Assembly: GCA_910584645.1 (NCBI GenBank)
Contig: CAJUAU010000002.1
Coordinates: 1-64,000, forward strand
Source: an uncultured Eubacterium sp.
GTDB lineage: Bacteria; Bacillota; Clostridia; Lachnospirales; Lachnospiraceae
DNA length: 64,000 bases
Direction: 5' to 3'
The translations under genes and the position numbers were made by a program. Under the pieces are notes generated by a model. That model was not told where the DNA came from and searched no databases. It worked only from the letters and a program-made list of their open reading frames with translations. Shown here piece by piece: positions 10,847-19,207 of this stretch; positions within the stretch are counted from its first letter, which is position 1; each line of letters starts with the position of its first letter.

Positions 10847-12196
10847 TTATTTAGCAGCTTCATGCCCTTTTGCCCTCAAAACGTCCAGGATCCTGTCGAC
10901 GTTTTCTTTGCATAGCGCGTCAGTCTTTGCTTCCACCATAACCCGTATAAGAGGTTCGGTTCCGCTCTCCCTCAGCAGAAGTCTTCCCTCGTCTCCCAGA
11001 GCAGCTTCTACTTCTTTTGCTGCCTGGACAACATCTTTATCTTCTCTGGCAGCAGCCTTATCCTTCACCCGCATATTCACCAGCAGCTGAGGATAGATCT
11101 TCAGATCCTCTGTCAGTTCAGAAAGCAGCTTTCCTTTTGAGAGCATGGCTTCCATGATCATAAGGGAAGTGAGGATCCCGTCTCCCGTAACAGCATGTTC
11201 TTTGAAGATCACATGTCCGGACTGTTCTCCACCCAGCACGTAATCATGTTCCATCATACTGGCACAGACATATTTATCCCCCACTGCGGTCTGTTCGTAC
11301 CGGATCCCGACACGGTCAAAGGCCTTGTAAAGTCCCATATTGGACATCACGGTAGTGACTACCATATCGTCTTTCAGCAGCCCCTGTTCTTTCAGATAAA
11401 CACCGCACAGATACATAATATGGTCTCCTGTGACCACCTCGCCTTTCTCATTGACAGCGATACAGCGGTCTGCGTCCCCGTCATAGGCAAAGCCCGCATC
11501 CGCGCCAGTATTTTTCACCAGTTCCTGCAGATTTTCAATATGAGTGGATCCACAGTGGCGGTTTATATTCATCCCATCCGGGGTATCTCCTGTGGTATGT
11601 ACCTCCGCCCCCAGCTTTTCAAATATTTTTCCTGCGATGCGGGAGGCCGATCCATTGGACATATCCAGCGCAATCTTTTTCCCTTTAAAAGAATGCTTTA
11701 CCAGTCCTCCAAGGTACTCTTTGTAGATCTCTTTTCCTTCGGTGTAATCATAACACCTCCCAAGGTTCTCTCCCGTAGCATAAGGAAGCTCCGGTATCTC
11801 CCCATCAATATATGCTTCTATCTTCTCTTCGATCTCTTCCTCCAGCTTATGTCCCTTTTCATTGATCACCTTGATGCCATTATCCCTATACGGGTTGTGG
11901 CTGGCTGTGATCATAATGCCAAAATCAAATTTTTCATTACGTATAAGATAAGAAATGCTGGGTGTCGTTGTCACATGTATCTCATAGACATCCGCTCCAC
12001 TGGCTGTAAGTCCTGCCGCCAGGGCAGTCTCATACATATAGCCGGAAAGCCGTGTATCTTTCCCCACCACTACACGGACACGATGTCTGCCATCCTGAAA
12101 GTAATTTCCCAAAAAACGTCCGATCCTGAAAGCATGTTCCGCTGTCAGCGTAACATTTGCCTCTCCGCGAAAGCCATCCGTACCAAAATACTTCAT
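10847..12196 (-). CDS. glmM: phosphoglucosamine mutase
   Basis: Converts glucosamine-6-phosphate to glucosamine-1-phosphate for UDP-GlcNAc and peptidoglycan synthesis. Start MKYFGTDGFRGEAN; phosphoserine loop ITASHNPYRDNGIKV; metal-binding loop DGDADRC; sugar-binding region GGEQSGH; C-terminal phosphate-binding LLRESGTEPLIRVMVEA. 449 residues, standard. AAAGGGG lies before the ATG, and a good sigma-A-type promoter is visible at 12276-12304. GH8 follows closely downstream. Confidence 0.96.
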   Translation of the reverse strand: MKYFGTDGFRGEANVTLTAEHAFRIGRFLGNYFQDGRHRVRVVVGKDTRLSGYMYETALAAGLTASGADVYEIHVTTTPSISYLIRNEKFDFGIMITASHNPYRDNGIKVINEKGHKLEEEIEEKIEAYIDGEIPELPYATGENLGRCYDYTEGKEIYKEYLGGLVKHSFKGKKIALDMSNGSASRIAGKIFEKLGAEVHTTGDTPDGMNINRHCGSTHIENLQELVKNTGADAGFAYDGDADRCIAVNEKGEVVTGDHIMYLCGVYLKEQGLLKDDMVVTTVMSNMGLYKAFDRVGIRYEQTAVGDKYVCASMMEHDYVLGGEQSGHVIFKEHAVTGDGILTSLMIMEAMLSKGKLLSELTEDLKIYPQLLVNMRVKDKAAAREDKDVVQAAKEVEAALGDEGRLLLRESGTEPLIRVMVEAKTDALCKENVDRILDVLRAKGHEAAK

Positions 12197-12275
12197 GACG
12201 ATCCCCTTTCAATTTCGCTTATATACTGCATATTTTCAGGGCATAGCTTTCCCCTGAAAACAAGATATCTAATAT

Positions 12276-12304
12276 ATACTATCATAACAGGCACATTTAT
12301 TCAA
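12276..12304 (-). promoter_or_regulatory. sigma-A-like promoter of glmM, with leader hairpin
   Basis: On the minus strand, TTGAAT, a 17-nt spacer and TAGTAT. Transcription would start near 12269. The leader then carries an inverted repeat TTTTCAGGG / CCCTGAAAA (12233-12260) before the glmM ribosome binding site; its role is unknown. Confidence 0.6.
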
Positions 12305-12334
12305 GAAAAAATTACAGTATGCCCTGTTTTTGCC

Positions 12335-13411
12335 CTACTTTATAATAGTGCCCCCGCCAAGCACGCAGTCTCCCTCATAAAACACAACTGCCTGTCCCGG
12401 AGTGGCTGCTCTCTGGGGACGGTCAAATACCACCTCTACAGTATCTCTGTCCACCATGCGGATAACACAGTCATCCCCCTGGTGGTTGTACCGGATCTTT
12501 GCCGATGCCCGCACTTCACCATCCAGTTCCGGTACAGACATAAAATTCAAAGCATTGGCGCGGAGGGTCCTGGAAAAAAGCTCATCGTTTTCACCCAGCA
12601 CCACCTCTCCCGTCTCCGGGCGGATCTCTGTCACAAAGACTGGCCGCCCCAGAGCGATGCCAAGTCCTTTCCTCTGACCTATAGTATAGTGGGTGATCCC
12701 TTTGTGGGGACCTATGATATTTCCCTGCACATCTACAAAATTTCCGGTCTGTATCTTTTTCCCGGTTTCCCTCTCAATAAAGGAAGCGTAGTCATGATCG
12801 GGCACAAAACAGATCTCCTGGCTGTCCGGCTTGTGAGCCACTGGAAGCCCGGTGTCTTCTGCGATCTTCCTCACTGCTTCTTTTTCGTACTCCCCCACCG
12901 GCATCAGAGTATGTTTCAGCTGGTCCTGGGTCAGGCTGTAGAGGGCATAGGTCTGATCCTTCGCCGCCGTCACCGATCTTTTAAGGGCATACCTGCCATT
13001 TGGCAGCCGGGCAACCCTGGCATAATGTCCGGTGGCGATGTAGTCAGCTCCGATCTCTAAACTCCTGCGCAGAAGGGATTCCCATTTGACATAACGGTTG
13101 CAGGCGATGCAGGGGTTCGGTGTCCTGCCGTTCAAATATTCATTGACAAAATAATCGATCACATTTTTCTGAAACTCTTCCCGAAAATTCATGACATAAT
13201 AACGGATGCCTAGACGTTCTGCTACACGTCTGGCATCCTCTACTGCCGATAACCCGCAGCATCCGCCATTCTCCTCCTGAACCAGAGAAGTATCCTCCTG
13301 CCAGATCTGCATGGTTACCCCGATCACTTCATAGCCCTGTTCTTTCAGAAGGTATGCCGCCACCGATGAATCCACACCGCCGGACATACCCACGACTACT
13401 TTTTTACTCAT
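12335..13411 (-). CDS. mnmA: tRNA-specific 2-thiouridylase MnmA
   Basis: Thiolates the wobble uridine (U34) of tRNA-Lys, -Glu and -Gln. N-terminal PP-loop [15 protein letters not shown]; catalytic cysteine region [12 protein letters not shown]; second cysteine in [13 protein letters not shown]; tRNA-recognition and C-terminal beta-barrel domains follow. 358 residues, normal. GAGGTAAGAG precedes the ATG. It is followed by glmM after a 138-bp gap that carries the glmM promoter, so the two are probably separate units. Confidence 0.96.
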   Translation of the reverse strand: MSKKVVVGMSGGVDSSVAAYLLKEQGYEVIGVTMQIWQEDTSLVQEENGGCCGLSAVEDARRVAERLGIRYYVMNFREEFQKNVIDYFVNEYLNGRTPNPCIACNRYVKWESLLRRSLEIGADYIATGHYARVARLPNGRYALKRSVTAAKDQTYALYSLTQDQLKHTLMPVGEYEKEAVRKIAEDTGLPVAHKPDSQEICFVPDHDYASFIERETGKKIQTGNFVDVQGNIIGPHKGITHYTIGQRKGLGIALGRPVFVTEIRPETGEVVLGENDELFSRTLRANALNFMSVPELDGEVRASAKIRYNHQGDDCVIRMVDRDTVEVVFDRPQRAATPGQAVVFYEGDCVLGGGTIIK

Positions 13412-13445
13412 CTCTTACCTCATTTTTACTTCGCAGAGAGAAACA

Positions 13446-13883
13446 TTACTCCTCTCTCTTTTTACCCTTGAACATGTTGATCACGGATGGAACGACAGCG
13501 ACCGCTGTCAGTCCGTAGCCCATAGCAAGGTCTTTGTAGTATGCAGTGGAAAATTCACTGTACTCCAAGAGAAACGGTATATAATGGTAGGACTGGCCAA
13601 AACCATAATTCAGTTCCTGCATAATACTTACTGTAACCGCTAGTTTGTGGGCAAAATAAACTGCCACAAGATCAATCACAACACACAGTATCATCGCCGG
13701 TATATTGATACCGCCTCCCAGCAGTTCAAATCCCTTGACCGAGCAGATCATCATGATAAATCCTGCGATCCCCGCGATGTAGCCCAGCTGGTAAATACCA
13801 ACCCATGCCGCAACTCCGATGGCCACACCCACCAGTGCGCCAACAATACCTGTTATCCAGTTTACTCTTCCTGTTCTTCCCAT
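13446..13883 (-). CDS. uncharacterised four-helix membrane protein
   Basis: A 145-residue protein with about four hydrophobic segments (ITGIVGALVGVAIGVAAWVGI, IAGIAGFIMMICSV, IPAMILCVVIDLVAVYFA and a last LTAVAVVPSVINMF) and a basic C-terminus FKGKKREE. I do not recognise a named family. A strong GGAGGAG site precedes the ATG. It lies between gpmI and mnmA; its leader carries the double-hairpin repeat at 13904-13951. Possible co-transcription with mnmA (34-bp gap). Confidence 0.75.
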   Translation of the reverse strand: MGRTGRVNWITGIVGALVGVAIGVAAWVGIYQLGYIAGIAGFIMMICSVKGFELLGGGINIPAMILCVVIDLVAVYFAHKLAVTVSIMQELNYGFGQSYHYIPFLLEYSEFSTAYYKDLAMGYGLTAVAVVPSVINMFKGKKREE

Positions 13884-13903
13884 TTTTTCTCCTCCTTCTG
13901 TGC

Positions 13904-13951
13904 ATAAGAACTAAAAGTTCTTATCAAGTTTGGGCGTCGCCGCACAAACTT
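13904..13951. repeat. double-hairpin intergenic repeat, copy 1
   Basis: Two adjacent inverted repeats: ATAAGAAC / GTTCTTAT (13904-13924), then CAAGTTTG...CACAAACTT (13925-13951). The second unit matches 43761-43787 at about 24 of 27 positions, including the GGGCGT and CGCACAAACTT parts. Both copies lie in leaders of leftward genes. A repetitive extragenic palindrome is the simplest reading. Confidence 0.6.
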
Positions 13952-13958
13952 TCTTTCC

Positions 13959-15503
13959 TTATTTTTTTATTAACAGCGACTTTCCTGTCATTTCCTCCGG
14001 CTGGGTCATTCCCATCATCTCGATGAGAGTAGGTGCGATATCTGCCAGACAGCCGCCTTCCCGCAATGTGTATGCATCATCATAATTCACCAGGATAAAG
14101 GGTACCGGATTAATGGTATGTGCAGTAAAGGGCTGCTTCGTCTCATAATCAATGAGCTGTTCTGCATTTCCATGATCCGCACAGATAAACATCTGTCCAT
14201 CCACTTCTTTAATAGCCTCCACAACCTTGCCGACACATTCATCCACTGCCTCAATAGCCTGGATCGCTGCTGCCTCCACACCGGTATGGCCCACCATATC
14301 CGGATTGGCAAAATTGACGATGATCACATCATACTTGTCAGACTTGATGGCGTCCACCAGGCCCTCACACACTTTATAAGCACTCATCTCTGGCTGCAGG
14401 TCATAGGTCGCCACTTTCGGGGAATTGACTAACAGTCTGTCCTCTCCCTCATTTGGCTCCTCTACGCCTCCGTTGAAGAAAAACGTAACATGTGCATATT
14501 TCTCCGTCTCAGCAGTACGAAGCTGCTTCAATCCGTTTTTCGCCAGAAACTCGCCGAAGGTATTATTGATCTCCACCTTATGAAACGCTACAATTTTATT
14601 CGGGATCGTCACATCATACTCCGTAAATGCCACAAATGTTAATGGGAAATACCCGTTGGCACGCTCAAATCCCTCAAATTTATCATCACAGAAAGCTCTT
14701 GTGATCTCTCTTGCGCGGTCCGGACGGAAATTATAGAAAATAACAGAATCATTTTCTTTTACCGTGGCCACCGGCGCACCATCTTTTACGATCACGGTAG
14801 GAAGAACGAACTCGTCGGTCTCCTCTTTATCATAAGACTGCTGTACAGCGCACAGTCCACATTCTGCTGTCTCTCCCTTTCCAAGAACCAGCGCCTCATA
14901 TGCTTTCTGGACACGGTCCCAGCGGTTGTCACGGTCCATCACATAATAACGCCCCATCACAGTGGCTACCTGTCCCACTCCGATCTCTTCCATCTTGTCC
15001 ATCGCAGCCTTTACAAAATCTTTTCCTGATGCCGGCGGCGTATCCCTTCCATCCAGAAACGCATGAAGGTATACATTTTCAATCCCGTTTCTCTTCGCCA
15101 GCTCTAACAGCGCATACATATGTGTATTGTGGCTGTGGACACCGCCGTCGGACAGAAGTCCAAAAAGATGGAGGTCAGAATTATATTTCTTACAATTATC
15201 TATCGCCTGGAGAAGCGCCTCGTTCTCAAAGAAAACCCCATCTTCAATCTCTTTGGTGATTCTTGTCAGCTCCTGGTACACGATACGCCCTGCACCCATA
15301 TTCAGGTGTCCAACCTCGGAATTTCCCATCTGTCCCTCTGGCAGACCAACAGCCATGCCGCTGGCATTTCCCTTAACAAAAGGACACTCTGCCATCAGTC
15401 TGTCCATGACCGGCGTCTTTCCCTCGGCAACAGCATTGCCCTCAGTCTTGTCATTCAGTCCATATCCATCCAGGATCATCAATACTGTAGGTTTCTTACT
15501 CAT
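13959..15503 (-). CDS. gpmI: 2,3-bisphosphoglycerate-independent phosphoglycerate mutase
   Basis: Glycolytic enzyme interconverting 3- and 2-phosphoglycerate using two manganese ions and a phosphoserine. N-terminal MILDGYGLND, catalytic Ser in GQMGNSEVGHLNMG, DGRDTPP, and the metal cluster in NFANPDMVGHTG and ICADHGNAEQ. 514 residues, full length. AAAGGAG precedes the ATG. Apparently monocistronic or upstream of the small membrane protein gene. Confidence 0.97.
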   Translation of the reverse strand: MSKKPTVLMILDGYGLNDKTEGNAVAEGKTPVMDRLMAECPFVKGNASGMAVGLPEGQMGNSEVGHLNMGAGRIVYQELTRITKEIEDGVFFENEALLQAIDNCKKYNSDLHLFGLLSDGGVHSHNTHMYALLELAKRNGIENVYLHAFLDGRDTPPASGKDFVKAAMDKMEEIGVGQVATVMGRYYVMDRDNRWDRVQKAYEALVLGKGETAECGLCAVQQSYDKEETDEFVLPTVIVKDGAPVATVKENDSVIFYNFRPDRAREITRAFCDDKFEGFERANGYFPLTFVAFTEYDVTIPNKIVAFHKVEINNTFGEFLAKNGLKQLRTAETEKYAHVTFFFNGGVEEPNEGEDRLLVNSPKVATYDLQPEMSAYKVCEGLVDAIKSDKYDVIIVNFANPDMVGHTGVEAAAIQAIEAVDECVGKVVEAIKEVDGQMFICADHGNAEQLIDYETKQPFTAHTINPVPFILVNYDDAYTLREGGCLADIAPTLIEMMGMTQPEEMTGKSLLIKK

Positions 15504-15574
15504 GTTCTAATCTCCTTTATATTCACTCATATTATTCTATATTTATCCTCTTAGTCAACACCGGAATCTTGTAT

Positions 15575-16480
15575 TCAGCCTACCCCCAGGCTTCCCAGTT
15601 CAAGATATCTCTGATATGCTCCATAGGTCATCTTAACGGCACTGTCTCCGGAGCCTACCACCACCATACTCTGGTTCAGTTCTTCTTCCGTGGCTGCCAC
15701 CGCATTTAATCCACTGGTTCCTGTCTGATAGGATGTACTGCCTGCCTTCTTCTGGCTCTTTGTCACATCCCCGCTCAGCTTATTGGGGCTGACGGTAACT
15801 GTTTTATCCGGAACAGTCACGCCCTCTTTCATATAGGCAGCAATCTTTTTTACATAGTTTTGTGTCTCTTTAAAAGGCGGGACACCACCATACTGTTTCA
15901 CTCTGCCGCTGCCGGCATTATAAGCTGCCGCTGCCAGCGTCGTATCCCCGTTAAACTTCTCCAGATGTGCCGCAAGCAGCTTCGCCGATCCCATGATATT
16001 CTGCTCCACATCAAAAATATCCTGTATCCCAAGGCCTTTTGCCTCCGCCGGCATGATCTGCATGATCCCCTTTGCTCCGGCAGAAGAGACGCAGTTGGGA
16101 TTGAAATCCGACTCTGCCTTAGCCACTGCTGTTAAAAAATCATAGGAGACGCCATATTTTTCCGAAGCGCGCCGGAAGATGTCCACAAGCGTCGTTGTCA
16201 GCGTGCCATCCGAATTCCTCGTTCCAGTGGTTCCTTTCGTCTCCGCTATATTTCCCACAGAAGTATTTCCCGTGGAAATATTATCTGCCTTCTGAGGAGA
16301 AGCATCTTTTGAAGAAATATTTTCTTTCGCTGCTGCCGCCTCAGAAGCAGTTATATTTTTTTCCTGTTGTTTTAAAACTTCAGAAAAGGGGGTGATGGTT
16401 GTTTTTCTGCTTCCTGCCCTGTTGGCATACATTTGATTCTGTCCATCCACCGCCGATATATCATTTACTGTAAGTGCCAC
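15575..16480 (-). CDS. lytic transglycosylase (SLT domain) protein
   Basis: Cleaves peptidoglycan between MurNAc and GlcNAc. The SLT catalytic domain spans roughly residues 110-220: catalytic Glu in AVAKAESDFNP, then SSAGAKGIMQIMP and AAAAYNAGSGRVKQYGG. About 100 low-complexity, Ser/Ala/Thr-rich residues precede it, and a linker plus a short tail (SAVKMTYGAYQRYLELG) follows. No clear signal peptide is visible although activity is extracellular, so export may be non-classical or the start is elsewhere. The start is a GTG preceded by GGAGGTGAAGAT. Possible roles in sporulation, flagellar or general wall remodelling are not resolved. Confidence 0.85.
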   Translation of the reverse strand: MALTVNDISAVDGQNQMYANRAGSRKTTITPFSEVLKQQEKNITASEAAAAKENISSKDASPQKADNISTGNTSVGNIAETKGTTGTRNSDGTLTTTLVDIFRRASEKYGVSYDFLTAVAKAESDFNPNCVSSAGAKGIMQIMPAEAKGLGIQDIFDVEQNIMGSAKLLAAHLEKFNGDTTLAAAAYNAGSGRVKQYGGVPPFKETQNYVKKIAAYMKEGVTVPDKTVTVSPNKLSGDVTKSQKKAGSTSYQTGTSGLNAVAATEEELNQSMVVVGSGDSAVKMTYGAYQRYLELGSLGVG

Positions 16481-16573
16481 ATCTTCACCTCCATTGGTTT
16501 AGCACAACGGCATCGTCATGCTTCCACCGTATATTATACAAGAACTCCGACATTTTTGCAAGATTATGTAAAA

Positions 16574-17419
16574 TCAATTTTCAATCCCCTGTTTCCGGTA
16601 TATTCTGGAAAGCCAGTAAATGCATGCAGCCATACCGGGAATCGCTGCAGCCATCAGTACCAGTAGGATAACCCCCTGCAAAAGCTGAGGGATACCTGCA
16701 TGCTTCTGAATAAAAGAAATTCCATAGTTCATCAGGTTAAAACTTAGATGAAATATATAGACGCCAAGAAGTGAATTGGTCTTCTCATAAATATATGCCA
16801 GCAAAACTCCCAGCAGAGCCGCATACACCCCCTGAACCAGATTCATATGATACACCCCGAAGACAACGCCAGACAATATGGCTGCCGGCCAAAAGGCAAA
16901 ACCCTTACGCAGCGTCCGGAATATCATGGCACGAAAAACGATCTCCTCTGCCAGGGGCGCCCATACCGCCACGATAAACAGAGTGGCCCATGCCGGCAGG
17001 ACGTTGATGTCCACACCTTCCATTAATTTAACATAATTGTAAAAAGAATGTGGAAATATAATAGAAATAACAGTCATCACAATACTGCAGGCATGCTGGG
17101 CAAAAAAAGCCAGGGCTGCCAGACATCCAACCGTCTTTGGAGAAAGTATCTTCCTGTAATCCACTGGGGATACATCCCGCTGTTTGCGGATAAAATAATA
17201 CCAGGATCCCATTCCCGCGATGAGAATGAGATTTATCAGTGATATGAAGATCAGGTTAAATCCATAGTTGCCCAGCATTTGTTGAAGGGCGTCCAAGGGG
17301 ATCTCCCTTCCTCTCTTCAGCATGATCTGTATCTGTACCCTATACACCACCAAGAACTGAACCAGAATGGATATTACCAGATAGAGCAGGGCAAAACCGA
17401 TTGATTTAATTTTTTTCAT
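16574..17419 (-). CDS. CPBP-family intramembrane glutamic endopeptidase
   Basis: Membrane protease of the ABI/CAAX-bacteriocin-processing family, about 281 residues with six to eight hydrophobic segments. Signature motifs are AEEIVFRAMIFRTL (catalytic Glu-Glu and Arg) and GVYHMNLVQGVYA (His), with a third conserved His in YIFHLSFNLMNY. The start at 17419 uses a close GGGGGAG; the ATG four codons upstream has no site. A promoter lies at 17520-17547. Bacterial members process peptides or give bacteriocin immunity, but no bacteriocin gene is adjacent, so the substrate is unknown. Confidence 0.88.
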   Translation of the reverse strand: MKKIKSIGFALLYLVISILVQFLVVYRVQIQIMLKRGREIPLDALQQMLGNYGFNLIFISLINLILIAGMGSWYYFIRKQRDVSPVDYRKILSPKTVGCLAALAFFAQHACSIVMTVISIIFPHSFYNYVKLMEGVDINVLPAWATLFIVAVWAPLAEEIVFRAMIFRTLRKGFAFWPAAILSGVVFGVYHMNLVQGVYAALLGVLLAYIYEKTNSLLGVYIFHLSFNLMNYGISFIQKHAGIPQLLQGVILLVLMAAAIPGMAACIYWLSRIYRKQGIEN

Positions 17420-17519
17420 TTTCTCCCCCATTCAGCCCGGCGCCACAGAAAAAAAGGATTCAGATCCACGCTGTCAGGCTAAGTCATAGTCGGGCCAGGG
17501 ACTTCCGGCCGCTCCTTAT

Positions 17520-17547
17520 ATTATACCATCACCGGATAGATTTACAA
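17520..17547 (-). promoter_or_regulatory. sigma-A-like promoter of the CPBP protease gene
   Basis: Minus strand TTGTAA, 16-nt spacer, TATAAT. Start near 17513, giving a leader of about 95 nt. Confidence 0.6.
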
Positions 17548-17568
17548 GTCACGAATTGAAAAAGCTCA

Positions 17569-17615
17569 GCCTGACAGTGCCAAATCGGAACAGGTTCGAT
17601 TTGGCACCGTCAGGC
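17569..17615. repeat. long near-perfect hairpin upstream of argH
   Basis: Arms 17569-17587 and 17597-17615 pair at 18 of 19 positions around a 9-nt loop (GAACAGGTT). No gene ends here, and the plus-strand side has no T run, so it is not an ordinary terminator. It lies directly upstream of the argH -35 box. The motif GTCAGGCTAA, similar to its outer arm, recurs near 17474 and 43871. Confidence 0.6.
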
Positions 17616-17630
17616 CAGCCACAATAGCAG

Positions 17631-17659
17631 TTGATTTTCCCTCTTTAAAATGTTAGTAT
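17631..17659 (+). promoter_or_regulatory. sigma-A-like promoter of argH
   Basis: TTGATT (17631-17636), 17-nt spacer, TAGTAT (17654-17659). Start near 17666 gives a leader of about 33 nt before the GGAGG site. An ArgR gene is present at 36863, so arginine repression is plausible, but I did not identify a clear ARG box. Confidence 0.6.
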
Positions 17660-17698
17660 TAAAGGACATAAATATATCTACAGAACGGAGGAAACATC

Positions 17699-19075
17699 AT
17701 GAAACTCTGGGGCGGACGTTTTACAAAGGAAACGAATCAGCTGGTACACAATTTTAATGCTTCGATCTCCTTTGACCAGAAATTTTACAAACAGGATATC
17801 CTGGGAAGCATTGCCCATGTGACAATGCTGGAAAAACAACATATACTGACAACCGATGAAAAAGAAAAGATCATCGGGGGATTAAAGGGAATATTGGAAG
17901 ATATCGAATCCGGCGGGCTGGAGATCACAGCAGAGCACGAAGATATCCACAGCTTTGTGGAGGCCAATCTCATAGAACGCATTGGGGAGCCGGGCAAGAA
18001 GCTTCACACCGGACGGAGCCGGAACGACCAGGTGGCCCTGGATATGAAACTGTACACCCGGGATGAGATCGTAGCACTGAATGACCTGCTCAAAGAACTG
18101 CTGACGGTCATCCACAATATCATGAAAGAGAATACAGACACCTTTATGCCAGGATTCACTCATCTTCAGAAAGCACAGCCGGTAACTCTGGCCCATCATT
18201 TTGGCGCTTATTTTGAGATGTTCCGCCGAGACCGCAGCCGTCTCCGTGACATCTACGACCGGATGAATTATTGTCCCCTTGGCTCCGGCGCCCTGGCCGG
18301 CACCACCTATCCTCTGGACCGGGACTACACGGCAAAACTTCTGAATTTTGACGGACCTACACTGAACAGCATGGACTCCGTATCTGACAGAGATTATCTG
18401 ATCGAACTTCTGAGTGCACTGTCTACTATCATGATGCACCTGAGCCGTTTTTGCGAAGAGATCATCCTGTGGAATTCCAACGAATACCAGTTTGTGGATA
18501 TCGATGATTCTTATTCCACAGGCAGCAGCATTATGCCCCAAAAGAAAAATCCGGACATCGCTGAGCTCGTCCGCGGAAAGACCGGACGTGTCTACGGCGC
18601 CCTGATCTCCATCCTTACTACGATGAAGGGGATCCCTCTCGCCTATAATAAAGATATGCAGGAAGATAAAGAACTTGTCTTTGATGCAATCGACACGGTA
18701 AAAGGCTGCATTTCTTTATTTACCGGCATGATCGACACCATGAAGTTTAACAAGGAAAATATGGAAGCCAGCGCAAAAAATGGGTTTACCAACGCTACTG
18801 ATGCCGCTGACTATCTGGTGAACCACGGTGTCGCCTTCCGCGACGCCCACGGCATCATCGGGCAGCTGGTACTAACCTGCATCGACAAAAATATTTCTTT
18901 GGACGAACTTCCCCTGGAGGAATACAAAAAAATATCCCCCGTCTTTGAAGAGGATATCTATGAGGCAATTTCCATGAAAACCTGTGTGGAGAAACGAAAT
19001 ACCATCGGCGCCCCCGGCGAACAGGCGATGGCGCAGGTTCTTGCCATCAACGAAAAATATCTGATGGAGAGCTGA
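17699..19075 (+). CDS. argH: argininosuccinate lyase
   Basis: Cleaves argininosuccinate to arginine and fumarate, the last step of arginine synthesis. Starts MKLWGGRFTKETNQLVHNFN; contains HTGRSRNDQVALD, TFMPGFTHLQKAQPVTLAHH and the fumarase-superfamily signature GSSIMPQKKNPD with the catalytic Ser loop. 458 residues, full length. GGAGG at good spacing. It stands alone on the plus strand, without argG next to it, and is closed by a strong terminator. Confidence 0.97.
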   Translation: MKLWGGRFTKETNQLVHNFNASISFDQKFYKQDILGSIAHVTMLEKQHILTTDEKEKIIGGLKGILEDIESGGLEITAEHEDIHSFVEANLIERIGEPGKKLHTGRSRNDQVALDMKLYTRDEIVALNDLLKELLTVIHNIMKENTDTFMPGFTHLQKAQPVTLAHHFGAYFEMFRRDRSRLRDIYDRMNYCPLGSGALAGTTYPLDRDYTAKLLNFDGPTLNSMDSVSDRDYLIELLSALSTIMMHLSRFCEEIILWNSNEYQFVDIDDSYSTGSSIMPQKKNPDIAELVRGKTGRVYGALISILTTMKGIPLAYNKDMQEDKELVFDAIDTVKGCISLFTGMIDTMKFNKENMEASAKNGFTNATDAADYLVNHGVAFRDAHGIIGQLVLTCIDKNISLDELPLEEYKKISPVFEEDIYEAISMKTCVEKRNTIGAPGEQAMAQVLAINEKYLMES

Positions 19076-19100
19076 GATTCTTTTCTTTCGATATAATAAG

Positions 19101-19152
19101 GAGGCTGTTACATTGACTGATTCTTTTTCCAGTCAGTGTAACAGCCTCTTTT
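19101..19152 (+). terminator. intrinsic terminator of argH
   Basis: Nineteen-base arms (19101-19119 and 19130-19148) pairing at all but one position, followed by CTTTTATTT. Lies 25 bp beyond the argH stop. Confidence 0.9.
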
Positions 19153-19207
19153 ATTTGGCACAGCCTTCCAATATACAACTAGCTCTACATCAAGGTCCTC
19201 TGCCAAT

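Noticed and set aside
11195..13060. 621-residue plus-strand open frame
   Set aside because: It lies opposite glmM and mnmA, both full-length and certain; composition is that of an antisense shadow.
17585..17605. GGTTCGAT motif resembling a tRNA T arm
   Set aside because: Part of the long hairpin; no acceptor stem, D arm or anticodon arm around it. No tRNA was found in the window.
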